Shown piece after piece: positions 1 to 11,400 of a stretch of 64,000 nucleotides of DNA. This DNA is from Otatea glauca. Its lineage: Eukaryota > Streptophyta > Magnoliopsida > Poales > Poaceae. How positions within the stretch are numbered: position 1 is the first letter of the stretch; each line of letters starts with the position of its first letter. The stretch spans positions 7,555,760-7,619,759 of the forward strand of contig CM070727.1 in assembly GCA_036346275.1 (NCBI GenBank), given 5' to 3'. Both the position numbers and the translations under genes were made by a program. The notes beneath the pieces are model-generated. The model worked only from the letters and a program-made list of their open reading frames with translations. It did not search any database and was not told where the DNA came from.

Positions 1-440
1 GCCCTCTTGGAGGCAATGGTGCGAGCGCGAGGTAGGCTGCCGGTCAAGGCGGCGCGACGAAACCGATCGCGGCGATTGCATCGCGCATGGCGGCGGGCTC
101 CGTGATCTCGTGAAGTGCATCGCCGTTGGTGAGTGCATTGACGCCGCATTGATGCTCAAGATATAATACTTGGGGCAGAAATAGCCCCACCATATCTTGT
201 AGCTCTACGTAGCTTTTGAGCCTGCCGGGCGCTCCATGTAACATTGTGTAAAGTTTGAGCCTGTTGGCCTATAACGAAATCTCCTTTTCCTTTACAAATA
301 TCTTTGTGATGAGCTTGCTTTGGTTGTTCCTTAACTCGGTCCTCGACAATCGGCAATCGGCAGGTGATCGCTTCTTTCTGGTCACGAGCAGTCGGACGTG
401 CGAACTCATGAATGTTTGTTTAGGGGGTGTTCGAGTGCAG
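1..440. other. Unassigned 3' flank inside element A
   Basis: No homology or domain is recognised. A 66-codon minus-strand frame (44-244) has no known motif. The stretch lies between the 82-bp array and the expected 3' LTR, so it is inferred to be 3' untranslated sequence of element A. It does not resemble the 5' LTR at 11933-12783, which places the 3' LTR left of base 1. Confidence 0.4.
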
Positions 441-1177
441 GCTAGACGGTGCCTTGGTCGATAGGGACGACCGGATGCCTCTTCGCGAGGTTCTGGTACC
501 CAAGTGCTCATTTAACGTCGTAGCTAGACCGTGCCTTGGTCGGCAGGGATGACCGGATGCCTCTTCGCGAGGTTCTGGTACCCAAGTGCTCGTTTAACGT
601 CGTAGCTAGACCGTGCCTTGGTCGGCAGGGACGACCGGATGCCTCTTCGCGAGGTTCTGGTACCCAAGTGCTCGTTTAACGTCGTAGCTAGACCGTGCCT
701 TGGTCGGCAGGGGCGACCGGATGCCTCTTCGCGAGGTTCTGCTACCCAAGTGCTCGTTTAACGTCGTAGCTAGACCGTGCCTTGGTCGGCAGGGACGACC
801 GGATGCCTCTTCGCGAGGTTCTGCTACCCAAGTGCTCGTTTAACGTCGTAGCTAGACCGTGCCTTGGTCGGCAGGGATGACCGAATGCCTCTTCGCGAGG
901 TTCTGCTACCCAAGTGCTCGTTTAACGTCGTAGCTAGACCGTGCCTTGGTCGGCAGGGACGACCGGATGCCTCTTCGCGAGGTTCTGGTGTCCGAGTGCT
1001 CGTTTAACGTTGTAGCTAGACGTGGCTCATTTAACGTCATCGCTAGACCGTGCCTCGGTCGGCAGGGACGACCGGATGCCTCTTCATGAGGTTCGGGTGT
1101 CCGAGTGCTCGTTTAACGTCGTAGCTGGACGTGGCTCGTTTAACGTCGTAGCTGGACGTGGGGCATTCATCCCGAGT
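441..1177. repeat. 82-bp tandem repeat array
   Basis: The motif GCTAGACCGTGCCTTGGTCG recurs at 441 (variant), 523, 605, 687, 769, 851 and 933, a strict 82-bp period. Each unit holds GACCGGATGCCTCTTCGCGA and ends in GTTTAACGTCGTA. From 1015 the array alternates short 27-bp remnants (1015, 1124, 1151) with one more full unit (1042). Units differ by only a few bases, so expansion was recent relative to the decay of the coding part. It lies between the antisense gene and the 3' LTR of element A. Confidence 0.95.
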
Positions 1178-2049
1178 CCTCGTCCGACGAGGGTAGCTGC
1201 GAGAGGAGTGGCCGTCGTCTATCCCACACGTATACCCCGTCCGGAGGTGTGGGACCTGGAGGGGGTGAGCGACGCACGTTTACCCGCGTTGGTTCGAACG
1301 CCGTGCTCGTGGAGCTAATAACGGGTGATCCGAGTGGGTCCTGGGAGGTCCCGCCCAAGGGGAACCCTTCCGACCGGACGGTCCCAGAGTAGGGTGTCCG
1401 GGCCCGCTGTGGGGCGACCCATAAAAACCTTTCTTTACTCGATCCCGTAGTGGACCCTGGGTCGTCCGCCGACCCAGAGCACAGCTGGCTGTCGCCCATC
1501 GATGGGCTCCCGGGAGAGTGTGAAGTATGGTCTTGGACGCGAGTTGAGGTGATCGGGTCGTCAGCTGATCTAACCGGAGGCCCACTGGGGGCTCACCTCA
1601 TACTTGCCCCTTGCTCGAATTTCGCTGGGGCGGCCTTATGTCAATCTGGTGGAATAGGCCTTTAGAACCACAGCTTTCGGCTGGGCCCCCGGCGCGAGCC
1701 ATCGAGCTCTTGCCGTCTTGGGACCGCAGCGGCCCAGCGGGCCTCTCGCACGCGCCCCGGGGCAACCGTCCTGGCCTAAAGGCGGAGACCAAGAGGTCTC
1801 AGGATGCGCGGCCCGAGGCGGTGTCTTTACTGACTCGCTGTCTTGTCGTAATTAAATCTGAGTTGAATTGGAAATCAAGGCGTTACAGTGCCCGACGCGC
1901 AGACGAGGATGTGCGCGACGCCGCTCGAGGGGCGTTGGTCGGCCGGGCGCCCGCAGTGGTCCTTCGCTCGGCAATTAACACGGCCGATGAGGATGTGCGC
2001 GACGTTTCACTCGAGGAGGCGTCTGTTCGGCTGGATCCCGCTTGGCCCT
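1178..2049. other. GC-rich spacer upstream of antisense gene A
   Basis: No convincing ORF is seen; the frames here overlap on both strands and look like GC-rich shadows. A motif around GAGGATGTGCGCGACG is duplicated at about 1902 and 1986 (spacing 84 bp), just upstream of the TATA box. Its position suggests promoter sequence of the plus-strand gene; that is inference. Confidence 0.4.
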
Positions 2050-2057
2050 TATAAATA
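2050..2057 (+). promoter_or_regulatory. TATA box of antisense gene A
   Basis: TATAAATA sits about 150 bases before the ATG at 2203. A pyrimidine-rich leader (about 2085-2200) lies between, as expected of a plant RNA polymerase II core promoter. It drives transcription against the pol genes of element A. Confidence 0.65.
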
Positions 2058-2202
2058 GGGTGAGGGGGTGCTCGAGCAAACCTCTCGCCTTTGCTTCCTC
2101 ATCTTCCTTCGCTTGCCTGAGATAAGAAGAAAGACCGCGAGAGCAAGAGAAAGAAAAAACTCCAACTTCTCCCTTTCTCACCTTCTCCCCATTCCCTCAG
2201 AG

Positions 2203-5200
2203 ATGTCATGGCCAACATGCTCCATCCAGGCCAGCCGTGCGCTCGGGCTAGTGAAGAAAGGGTTCTTGCCTCCAGAGGAGGTCTCAGGGTGGAGAGTGCC
2301 GTCTGGGGCCACCTTCCCCGCGCCGGGGGTCAGTGAGGTCGTTGTACCCGCCTCATTTTACAAGCGCGGGTTCGGGCTCCCGCTGCACCCGTTCGTGCGC
2401 GGGCTCCTTCTTCATTACGAGGCGGAGGTGCACCACCTTAATCCCAACGGGGTCCTTCATATCGCCATCTTCATCACGCTCTGTGAAGCTTTTCTAGGGA
2501 TCGAGCCCCATTGGGCTTTGTGGAGGCATTTCTTCCAGCCCTACCGAGAAAGACAAGTCCTCGGACGCGCGGTGCTGTCGCCTGAGGTGTGGCTTTCAGT
2601 GCGCATGGGCGCAGCGTGATTATATTGAGATGAATCTGCCGTCCCAACCGGGTGGCACTGAGTGGCTCTACGCCACGAACTTGGGGACAGCGCTTAGGCT
2701 ACTCGGCCGGCTCCGGAGATGAAGCCCTCGTGGGGTGGGGCGCCGAGAAGAGGGAGAGGAACCGAGTGGAGGTGATAACGGACGGATCAAGGTCCAAAAG
2801 GAACGAGGGCTTACAGGTGACGTTGTTGTGCGCGCGTTCATGAAAATGCGCGTGCAGCCTCTTATGGATCGGCCTTTCCCCATGTTCAAATTTGAGGGGC
2901 CGATCGACCCGACCAGGATGATGGCGGAGGAGCTCCCCTCGTCAGAGGTTCGGGCGCGGGTATCCGCCATTACGGACGGATGCGCGACTGAGGCGGCGGG
3001 CGGCCATCCCGAGCCATTTTCGTCCCGGAATCTGCCGAACCTGGTAATTTGAGTGTAGCTTTCTTTCTCCTTTTTTTCTTTTTGTCCCTTGGCGTTGGCA
3101 CTCTGCCTGACCGTGGTCTTTATGTTCCCCAGGGGCTTACCGGGATGGTCTCCCGGGCGCTGCTGCCAGGGGAGAAGGAGCTGAGGGCTGAGGCCCGCGC
3201 GAAGTCTGCGCAAATTGAGGCCGCGCGCAAGAAACACAAAGAGGAGAACAGAAGCGGGAGAAGGAACGATCGCAAGAGCGCGCGCGAGGACGCATCGGAG
3301 ACCACTTCCGCGGTGTCGACTTCTACCGACAGTAGCGGAAACCAGGGCGGACACCCATACCGCGGGTATCTGTCGGATTCGCCGACCGGGGGCAACCCGG
3401 TTGGAGGTTCAGCGGGGGGCGAGCACATAAGCGCGGCCGACGCTGTGCCCCAAGTGGAGATGTCCCCAGTGGAATCATCCTCGGGGAAGCGAAAGGCCAA
3501 CTCGCCCCCGCAAGGAGGACCGACGAAGAGGGCGCGACAGCCGCGCGTCCGATCAGTGCAGTAAGTGTCCCTTCTTTGACTGGTAACGGTAGGGTAGTCT
3601 GAGCATATTATTGATTGTTTGTGGCGCGCAGTGTTTACTCAGGGGCGGTCGCAACTGCAGCCCCGAGCATAGCATTAGCGCGATCGACCGAGGAAGGCGG
3701 AGCGCAGGTCGGGGAGGCCCTGGTCGGTCCGACCAGGGATGAAGTTCCACGGGCGGCAGCGTCGGAGCTGCCAATGGAGCAGACGATGGTTTCCGGGCCG
3801 GCGACCGGAGCGAAGGGCGGAGGTCAGGAAGAATTGCCGCCGCCGCCAGGGAGCCCGCCGGTAGATGCGCCCGCTTCAAAGATGGTGACTCACGCCGGGG
3901 ACCAGCCGGAGGAGGCGGTCCAAGAGTCCGAGTCGATCCTCCCGGAGTCGCAGGGGGAGGTGCCGAGTGGCCTTCCTTGGTGCAAAGCCGGGGCCGCTTG
4001 GCGGCTCGACCGCCACCTCACGACGACTTGGTCGGTGGCGGTTAATCCGGCGGGCCGACCATCTCGATGGACGACCGGCGGAGGGTCGCGAATGGGCCGT
4101 CCTCCGGGACAGCATTAAGTGCGCCGCGGTGGAGACCAAGCGGATCTAGGAGGAGCTGGGTCGTGCCTTCGAGAGCTCCGGCAAGGCGCGGACGCTTGAT
4201 TCTGTCGAAAAGATTCTTCCGGTTAGCTTGGGTAAGTCGTCGGGCTCGCTCTCATAACCTTCGGCAGATTCGTTGTGAGCTAACGGAGTATTGCGCCTTG
4301 TAGCGCTTACGTGCCCGCTCGGGGGACAAGTCGCGGTTCATCATGGGCGTGCACGGCTATAAATTAGCCGCCGAAGAGGCGCGTGACCGGCTTGGCCCTG
4401 AGTTGCGCAACGCCCAGGAGGCCCTGGGCCGTGAGCAAAAGGCAGCGGAGGAAACCCGTCAGGAGCTGGCTCAGTCCGGCAGGGCCTTGCTCGAGGAGCG
4501 CCAGACGAGCCAGTCTTTGGCCGCGCGGGTGGCCGAGCTCGAATCCCTCTTGGCGAGGGCGGGCGACGCCAAGGACCGGGCCGTGGCTGGGGAGGCGACC
4601 GCGCGGTCGGAGGCAGCCAACCTTCAGGTTCAGTTGGTCCAGGCTCGAGAGGGCGCCGAGCTAGCGCGACGCCGCCCAACGGGATCTGGCCAAGTCGGAG
4701 GCCAGTCTCTGCAACTTAGAGAGCTCTTCGAGCAGTAAGAGCTCTGATTCTTATATCGATTCTCAGATCGGCTTGCGGGCGCGTTTCGACTTCGACCCGA
4801 TCCGCAGAGTTGCGAAGAACCTTGGTGGCGCCGTGGAGGCGCGGAAGGACGCCCGCAGCTCGCGGACGAGGCGGTCACGGATCCTGGACGGGCGCAGGCG
4901 ACGCTGAGGGAAACCGAGGGTAGTCGAGCCGTGCTGGCCGCAGAGCTCGAGGCCCTTCGCGGGTCGGCCAAGATGTGCGTGGCCGGTTCTGGAACCGTGG
5001 CAGTCCGAAGGCCGCCACCGTCGGCCGCTCAAGTCTGCGCCGGCACGCCGAGAGCGCTGTGATCGCGGGCGCGACGCCGGGCTTCTCGGCATTGGTAAAC
5101 ACCGTCTCCCATTACGACGGCATCGACCTCGCGGTGGTGAGCAGCGGTGTCGCCGGGAATCGGACCGACGACGAGATCGACAAGCTCGAGCTCCAAGTCG

Positions 5201-5262
5201 AGCCGCATGCTCGAGAGATTGCCAGCCACATCTCGCCGCGGAGTGCCCTCCAACAAGAATGA
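2203..5262 (+). pseudogene. Antisense gene of gypsy A: Transposase_28-type protein with coiled-coil C-terminus
   Basis: Start is ATGTCATGG at 2203, in frame with the conserved N-terminal block. Exon 1 (2203-3043) carries the gypsy-type Transposase_28 signature (PF04195), including GFGLPLHPFVRGLL and LCEAFLGIEPHW, then the block RVQPLM. Exon 2 (3133-3560) is Lys/Arg/Glu rich. Exon 3 (3632-4231) is Pro/Gly rich. Exon 4 (from 4304) is a long Ala/Glu/Arg coiled coil, and the C-terminus ends at 5262. Introns 3044-3132, 3561-3631 and 4232-4303 are GT-AG; the first two keep frame exactly. Breaks: frameshift near 2600-2640, an in-frame TAG near 4147, a one-base phase mismatch at intron 3, and frameshifts after about 4660. 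Function is unknown; the domain occurs in plant gypsy elements and is not a proven transposase. Confidence 0.75.
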
Positions 5263-5970
5263 AGAGAAGTTAGATAGATCCCTCTTTTATTGTAAAGACT
5301 ATTGTTCGTAAATAATCTTAAGACTTAGCAAGTTCCGGCATGCCTCTTGCCCTTGTTTACGTTATGGTGCGTGCTTGACCGGCCATAGCCTAAGGACCGC
5401 TGGGGTCGCTTATGCGTAGGTCGGGTCATTTTTGGAAGGGCAAAAAGGATGGGAACTTTGGCTGCGCAGCATTCTCACGCACTTGTGAGGGATAGGAGTG
5501 TTCCCAACCGGCCAAATATCGCCCCGCTCGGGCACTTCCTTCTTCCGCTAAGTGCTACTTCGCAACCGTAGCCGCTGGGGCGTAGGCCGTAGTACTTGGG
5601 TCGAGAGGGTTACCGCTCGGGAAGGACCTCGTGGCCAATCGGGTCACCGACCCGCATGAGCGCGTGAGTTAGCTGTGTTTTCGCGGGAGAGGAGTGTTCC
5701 CGACCGACCAAGGGCCGCACCGCTTGGGCACTTCCTTCTTCCGCGAAGTGCTACTTCGCAACCATAGCCGCTGGGGCGTAGGCCGTAGCACTTGGGTCGA
5801 GAGGGTTACCGCTCCGGAAGGGCCTCGTGGTCGATTGGGTCACCTACCCAATGAGCGCTAACCGGAAGCGGCTCTGAACGGGTGGCGCCAACGGGTAGCC
5901 CCTGAGCATCGCACGACGACCGGGTGCTTGGAAGGAAGGGTAAAGACGATGCAAGGAATAAGAAAATAAC
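5263..5970. other. Spacer between integrase and antisense gene A
   Basis: This stretch holds no ORF of note. It lies between the two convergent genes of element A, where both transcripts should terminate. Most of it is the 196-bp direct repeat described separately. Confidence 0.6.
5494..5885. repeat. 196-bp direct repeat, two copies
   Basis: AGGAGTGTTCCC begins at 5494 and again at 5690, and GGGGCGTAGGCCGTAG recurs at 5577 and 5773. The period is 196 bp, with scattered substitutions and divergence near the end of the second copy. It lies between the convergent 3' ends of integrase and the antisense gene. Confidence 0.9.
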
Positions 5971-7533
5971 TTAGGGATAGAATCGTCTTAACTTTTCTAT
6001 GTTCCATGCATTGGAGAGGACGTGACCATCCGCGTCCTTGAGTCGAAAGGTGCCGGGTCGAAGAACCTCCACGATGGTCAAGGGGCCTTCCCAGGGTGGT
6101 GAGAGTTTGTGCCTGTCTTTGCTGGTCTGGACCCGGCGCAGGACCAGGTCACCGGCGCTGAAGGATCACCCCCAAACCTAACGGTTGTGCTAATGTCGTA
6201 GAGCTTGCTGATATTTGGTCGATCGCAGAATGGTCACATCGTGCGCCTCGCCAAGTTGGTCGATGGTGTCTTGTTGCGAGGCGAGCCCCCGAGCCTCGTC
6301 AAAGGCTTGTAGTCTTGGGGCGCCATATTCCAGGTCGGTTGGCAGGACAGCTTCAGCACCGAACACCATGAAGAACGGTGTAAACCCGGTCGCCCGAGTT
6401 GGCGTGGTCCACAGGCTCCAGAGGACGGGGGGTAGCTCGGCCACCCATCGCTCCGCGAAATGCTTCAGTCGACTGAAGATCCGCGGCTTGAGCCCTTGGA
6501 GGATCATGCCGTTCACGCGTTCGACATGGCCGTTAGTCCGCAGATGGGCCACGGCTGTCTAATCGACGCGGATGTTGAAGTCGTCACAGAACTCGAGGAA
6601 TTCCTTCCCCGTGAACTGCGTCCCGTTGTCGGTGATGATAGAGTTAGGGACTCTAAAACGAAAGACGATGTCGCGGAAGAAGGTGGCCGCCTGCGTCGAT
6701 GTGACGCTCACAACCGGCTTGGCCTCTATCCACTTGGTGAACTTGTCCACCGCGACAAGGAGATGAGTAAAGCCCCCGGGCGCTTTCTTGAAGGGCCCGA
6801 CCAGATCAAGTCCCCATACTGCAAACGGCCAGGTGATGGGAATCGCCTGTAAGGCCTGAGCTGGCAGATGTGTCTGCCGAGCGAAGAATTGGCATCCTTC
6901 ACAGGTGCGTACAATCTGCTCGGCGTCGGACACGGCTGTCGACCAGTAGAAACCTTGTCGAAAGGCTTTTCCTACCAAGGACCGAGGCGCAGCATGGTGA
7001 CCGCAGACCCCGCCATGAACATCGAGCAGCAGTTGTTTCCCCTGGTCGGCCAGAATGCACCTCTGGAGGACTCCGGAGGGACTCCTTTTATAAAGGTCTG
7101 GCCCAACCAGGACGAAGGATTTCGCCCGACGGGCGAGGCGCCGAGCCTCGGTCGGGTCAGAGGGAAGCGACCCGTCCGTCAGACGGTCGATGAAGGGCTT
7201 CCTCCAGTCGGACTCAGTCGTTAACACGCTGCGGTCTGACCCGGCCGGACCTACGCCCGACCGCATGGTGATCGGGGTAGCCGCGCCCGGCGGGTCAGAA
7301 AACCGCTCGGTCACTGGGTCCATCCGGACAAAAGGCAACGGAAGGTCACAGACGAAGATCCCAGGGGAGTCTGGCTCTCTACTGGAGGCAAGATTGGCTA
7401 GGTAGTCGGCCTCACCGTTGTAGCGTCTGTAGCTATGGTGGAGCTCGAAACCCTTGAACCGTTCCTCGAGCTTGCGCACTTCTCGATAGTATGCGGCCAT
7501 CCGGGTGTCTCGGGGCTCCGCAGCCTTCATGAC
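5971..7533 (-). pseudogene. Gypsy A integrase (broken)
   Basis: Integrase inserts the element cDNA into host DNA. In the 7530-6559 frame the zinc-binding HHCC is visible (H172, H178, C210, C213), then the first two catalytic acids D242 (GLDLVGP) and D301 (ITDNGTQF). The third acid is the E in HVERVN, in the 6552-6190 frame. The C-terminal part (GDLVLRR through LRRFYP) runs in another frame to the TAA at 5971-5973. Breaks: a TAG at 6559 where the family has a tryptophan, and a frameshift near 6185. All catalytic residues survive but the frame does not. Confidence 0.9.
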
Positions 7534-8193
7534 CTAGTCTTCAACAAGCTTGGAGTCCCCGTGGACGTAGAGTCGGCGAGCGCCGAGGTCAGCAGCGATC
7601 CGGAGACCGTTGACGAGAGCCTCGTACTCAGCGATGTTGTTGGTCGCATCGAAGAGCAGCCTGATCACGTACTGGAGTCTGTTCCCGAGCGGGGAAACAA
7701 TAACGACTCCTGCGCCTGCGCCATTCTTGGTGTAGGACCCATCGAAGTACATCGCCCGATGCGGGGTCTTGAGCCCGGCGTTACTCGAGCTTGATCCACT
7801 CGGCGATGAAGTCGGCGAGGGCTCGGATTTGACCGCCGTTCGAGGAACGTATGATATGTCGTGACCATTAAGCTCGGCGCCCACTTGGCTATCCTTCCGA
7901 GGCGTCGCGGTTGTGGACGATCTCGCTGAGTGGCGATGTGGTCACCACGGTGATGGGGTGCTGGTCGAAGTAATGGACCAGCTTCCTTTTTGCGATGAGC
8001 ACTGCGTAGAGCAGCTTCTGCACCTGCGGGTACCGAGCTTTGGACTCGGAAAGTACCTCGCTGATGAAGTAGACTGGCCGTTGTACCTTGAGTTCACGGC
8101 CTTCTTTCGCTCGTTCCACCACGAGGGCCGCACTGACGACTTGGGCAGTGGCTGCGATGTAGAGGAGTAGCGGTTCGCCTGACGCCGGGGCAA
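7534..8193 (-). pseudogene. Gypsy A RNase H (broken)
   Basis: RNase H degrades RNA in the RNA-DNA hybrid during reverse transcription. The connection segment lies at 8122-7889 (PVYFISEVLS, KLLYAVLIA), and the RNase H core at 7884-7534 (MYFDGSYTKNGAGAG, NNIAEYEALVNGL, YVHGDSKLV) contains the D, E and D of the active site. A TAG at 7534 interrupts the run into integrase; one C-to-T change would explain it. Frame changes at about 7888 and 8193 separate it from RT. Confidence 0.88.
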
Positions 8194-9000
8194 TCAGGAC
8201 CGGGGTGAGGACAAGAAGGCCTTCAAGCGGGTGAGGGCCTCCCGAGCCTCCTGGGTCCAGCTGAAGAGGTCAAATTTCTTGAGCAACCTGTAGAGCGGCA
8301 TCCCGCGCTCGCCAAGGCGAGACACGAAGCGGCTCAAGGCTGCAAGGCATCCGGTTAACCTCTGGACCCCTTTGAGGTTGCCAACCGGGCCCATCCTTGC
8401 GATCGCCGAGATCTTCTCCTGATTGGCCTCGATGCCGCGCTCGGAGACGATGAAGCCGAGGAGTTTCCCCTTGGGGACCCCGAAGACGCACTTCTCGGGG
8501 TTGAGATTTATGCGAAATCGTCGGAGATTCGCGAAAGTCTCTCCTAGGTCGGCAATGAGGTCGTCGGCCTTCTTGGTCTTCACGACGATGTCGTCGACGT
8601 ACGCTTCAATGTTGCGCCCGATCTGGTCGTTGAAACACGTTTGCATACATCGCTGGTATGTAGCGCCCGCATTTTTTAGACCGAACAGCATTGTTACGTA
8701 ACAGAATGAGCCAAACGGAGTGATGAAGGAGGTCGCGAGCTGATCGGACTCCTTCATCGCTATCTGGTGGTAGCCCGAGTAGGCATCCAGAAAGGAGAGA
8801 GACTCGCACCCTGCGGTGGAGTCTATGACTTGGTCGATGCGGGGCAAGGGGAACAGGTCCTTGGGACACGCCTTGTTGAGACTCGTATAGTCAATGCACA
8901 TTCTCCATTGCCCACTCTTCTTCTTTACAAGTCTGAGGTTGGCGAGCCACTCGGGTGGCACACTTCTTTACAAACCCTGCGACCAAAGCTTGGCAATCTC
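8194..9000 (-). pseudogene. Gypsy A reverse transcriptase
   Basis: The 255-residue frame 8961-8194 is a long RT core. The catalytic D60 lies in FLDAYSGYHQ and YVDD at 121-124. LFGLKNAGATYQR, FGVPKGKLLGF and LGFIVSERGIEAN are standard Ty3/gypsy blocks. The N-terminal motif PPEWLANLRLVKKK starts just after a stop or frame change near 8965, so the preceding RT part is out of frame. Downstream the frame stops at 8194 before RNase H. It acts in the cytoplasmic particle of an active element; this copy cannot make the polyprotein. Confidence 0.93.
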
Positions 9001-9172
9001 CTCCCTATGATCCTGCGCTTCTCTTCGTCGAGCGGCGCGGCGTTGGGTGACCGCTTTGAGCCGATCGGATGCTCAAGGAGTGCTCGGCGACCTCCAGGAA
9101 TTCTGGCATGTCAGAGGACTTCCATGCAAAGACATCGTTATTGGCGCGGAGGAAGTCGACGAGCGCGCTTTC
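9001..9172 (-). pseudogene. Gypsy A protease-RT linker
   Basis: This short decayed stretch links the protease-side frame (ending 9173) to the RT frame. Minus-strand translation gives fragments compatible with the acidic linker and the RT N-terminus, in more than one frame. No motif can be assigned with confidence. Confidence 0.4.
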
Positions 9173-9790
9173 CTATTTGGCGAGGAGCGTGGCTCCAACC
9201 CGCACGGACTTGGTCAGATCACCGGGATCGATCGCAACCTTCTTCGTGTCCTCGGCGGACTTGAAGGATCCCGCCCCTGACTTGCTGGACTCAGGGGCGG
9301 ACTCGGAGGCTTCCCTCCGAAGGTTGGCGAGCTCGGCGGACGCGATGACCGCCGATGCTAACTCGCAACTGCTTTGCTCGCAGTTGTAAGCAAGCTGAAA
9401 GGATGAAGCCACGGTGATGACTCCTCGCGGCCCAGGCATCTTCAGCTTGAGATAGGTATAGCTGGGGACCGCCATGAACTTGGCGTAGCACGGCCTCCCC
9501 AAGATGGCGTGGTAGGATCCGGGAAAATCCACGACCTCGAAGGTGAGGGTCTCGGTGCGAAAATTTTTCGGTCCTCCAAAGGTGACGGCGGTCGACACGC
9601 CCGAGCGGTTGAAACTCTTGGCGAGGATGACATTGTGGAAAGCGCCTTGCTCGGTCGAAGATCGGCGGGGACCATGGCGTTGGCGTCTCAACATAAAGGA
9701 TGTTGAGACCATCGCCACCGATCCATTAGCACCTTTGTGAGGCGCTTCTTCCCCACAATGGGATCGACCACAAGAGGGTATCTCCCAGGC
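9173..9790 (-). pseudogene. Gypsy A aspartic protease and linker (frameshifted)
   Basis: Frame 9718-9173 has the family blocks SYHAILGRPCYAKFMAVPS and LKMPGPRGVITV, which follow the retropepsin core in plant gypsy elements. The catalytic Asp motif lies just upstream on the minus strand (about 9730-9705). It is split by an apparent one-base insertion at about 9720: the residues before and after it are in different frames. The protein would have cut the Gag-Pol polyprotein. Dead by frameshift. Confidence 0.75.
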
Positions 9791-11400
9791 TGCGGGACGT
9801 GGTCAAGGTGGTCAGTCCGATCAAAGGTGATCGGGGACTCCGACCACCGAAGATATTGGGGGACGGCTGGTGTGGCGGTATGAACCTCGCGGTAGGCAAG
9901 CTTGAGCCGCGGCTTGTCGGCGTAGCATGCGGTCGCTAAAGATCATGAGACGGCCCGTCGGGTTACGGAACTCGTCGTCCGCCATTTTCTCCGCGGCCCG
10001 TGGGGCCAGGGCCGGCTTCCTTCCTTTGCCTCGCGGCGTCGTGGTTGTCTTGGGAGAAGGCGCCTTAGGAGGTCGCGATCCAGTACTTGTGTTTGGCGGG
10101 AATCCGTGGTGTGGCACGGCTGTCCATCAATTTTTAAGTGGTGGGAACAGCGGCGGTCGCGCCGCTTGGCGGCGGTCGACGGCCGCGACCACTGGGCCTC
10201 GCGGACTGCTTCCGTCCGCTTCCTTTTGTCCGGAGCGGTCGGAAGGGACCGGCTCGGACCGGGTTCTGCTAGTTTTGCCATCTTGAAGATGGCCCCACGA
10301 CCTCCTCGCGAGGCGTGGTTGATGGCGATGTCCGAAGGTCCTTGGTGGTTACGGGCTTGCGCGGCCAATTTGTGCACCAAGGCCTTGCGGGAGGTGCAGT
10401 AAATGAAACGCCCCACGGCGTCGGCGTTGGAGATGTCGGGAGCTCGTTGCATTGACGGAGAATCGTCGGATGTAATCCGGAGAGTTTCTCCGGCTGCTGC
10501 TATGACTCTTGAGTCAGGAGTTCCCGGGGTGCTTGTATGTGCCACAGAAGTTCTTGCCGACGAAGAGGCTCTTTAGGTCGGCCCGTTTCGATGGTCTTTG
10601 CGGGCGGTACTCGAGCGAGGCTCGAACCGAGTCCATAAGTTAGATAAGGAGGTATTGGATGATGAAGAGGTCATCCGTCGCTCCTCCCGCCCGACATCTG
10701 GTCGGTAGTCTTGAGCCATCGCCGGGTTCGTAGTGATGTATTTGGCTATGTTGGTTGGTGCCACGAATCGGCGGAAATCTGCGTGGCGAGATCCCTAATG
10801 ACTTCGTGGTCCCGGACCATGGGGCTTGAGGCTGCGATTATGGCGGCGTCCATTGTCCGCAACACTGCGAATGGGGCCGTCCACGCTTTTCTTGGCGCCT
10901 CGAGGTGGCGGCGTCGTAGTCATCTCCGAGGTATTGGCGCACCAGGGTCTGCGAGCTGAGGTTATTCTTGATGTGCCGCCACCTTTGCGGACCACCGGGC
11001 CCAAGGGTAGTGCGGGTTCGGCGCCAGAGGTGGCGCCAGAATGGTGAGGGCCGGAGGCTTGCATGTGCTGTATAGTAGCACACTCCACCAGCCCCCGGAG
11101 ATTCTGCTACGTGGCTTTGGCCTCCGGGTCGTCCGGCTCGGGAAGGCCTCGGGCGACATCGCGGTGCGACCATGTTACGGTTTGCGTGGGGAAGGCGGGG
11201 CCATCGATTCCTCCACCGGCTTGTGGCGCTTTTGGCGTCTTGCGCCGTGTATTGCCAAATAACGATGGGGCTCGGGCTCATGTTGCTCCAGGTCGGCCTG
11301 GAGCTTATCGAGCTCGGCCCTTCGATCCTCCAGCTCTTTACGCTACCGGAGAAACTCAGTGGCGAGCTTGGCGCTTCAGCAGCGTTCAGTGTTGGTATTC
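9791..11400 (-). pseudogene. Decayed gag region of gypsy A
   Basis: By position (between PBS and protease) this should encode Gag, the particle protein. No single frame is open; minus-strand fragments lie at 10545-9943 and 11281-10838. They are basic and Arg/Ser/Pro rich. I see no clear zinc knuckle. The assignment rests on position only. Confidence 0.45.

Noticed and set aside
441..1177. CRISPR-like regular repeats
   Set aside because: Units are contiguous 82-bp tandem copies with no unique spacers, inside a plant retrotransposon.
3120..3500. 126-codon minus-strand frame
   Set aside because: Shadow of exon 2 of the plus-strand antisense gene; GC-rich bias opens several frames.
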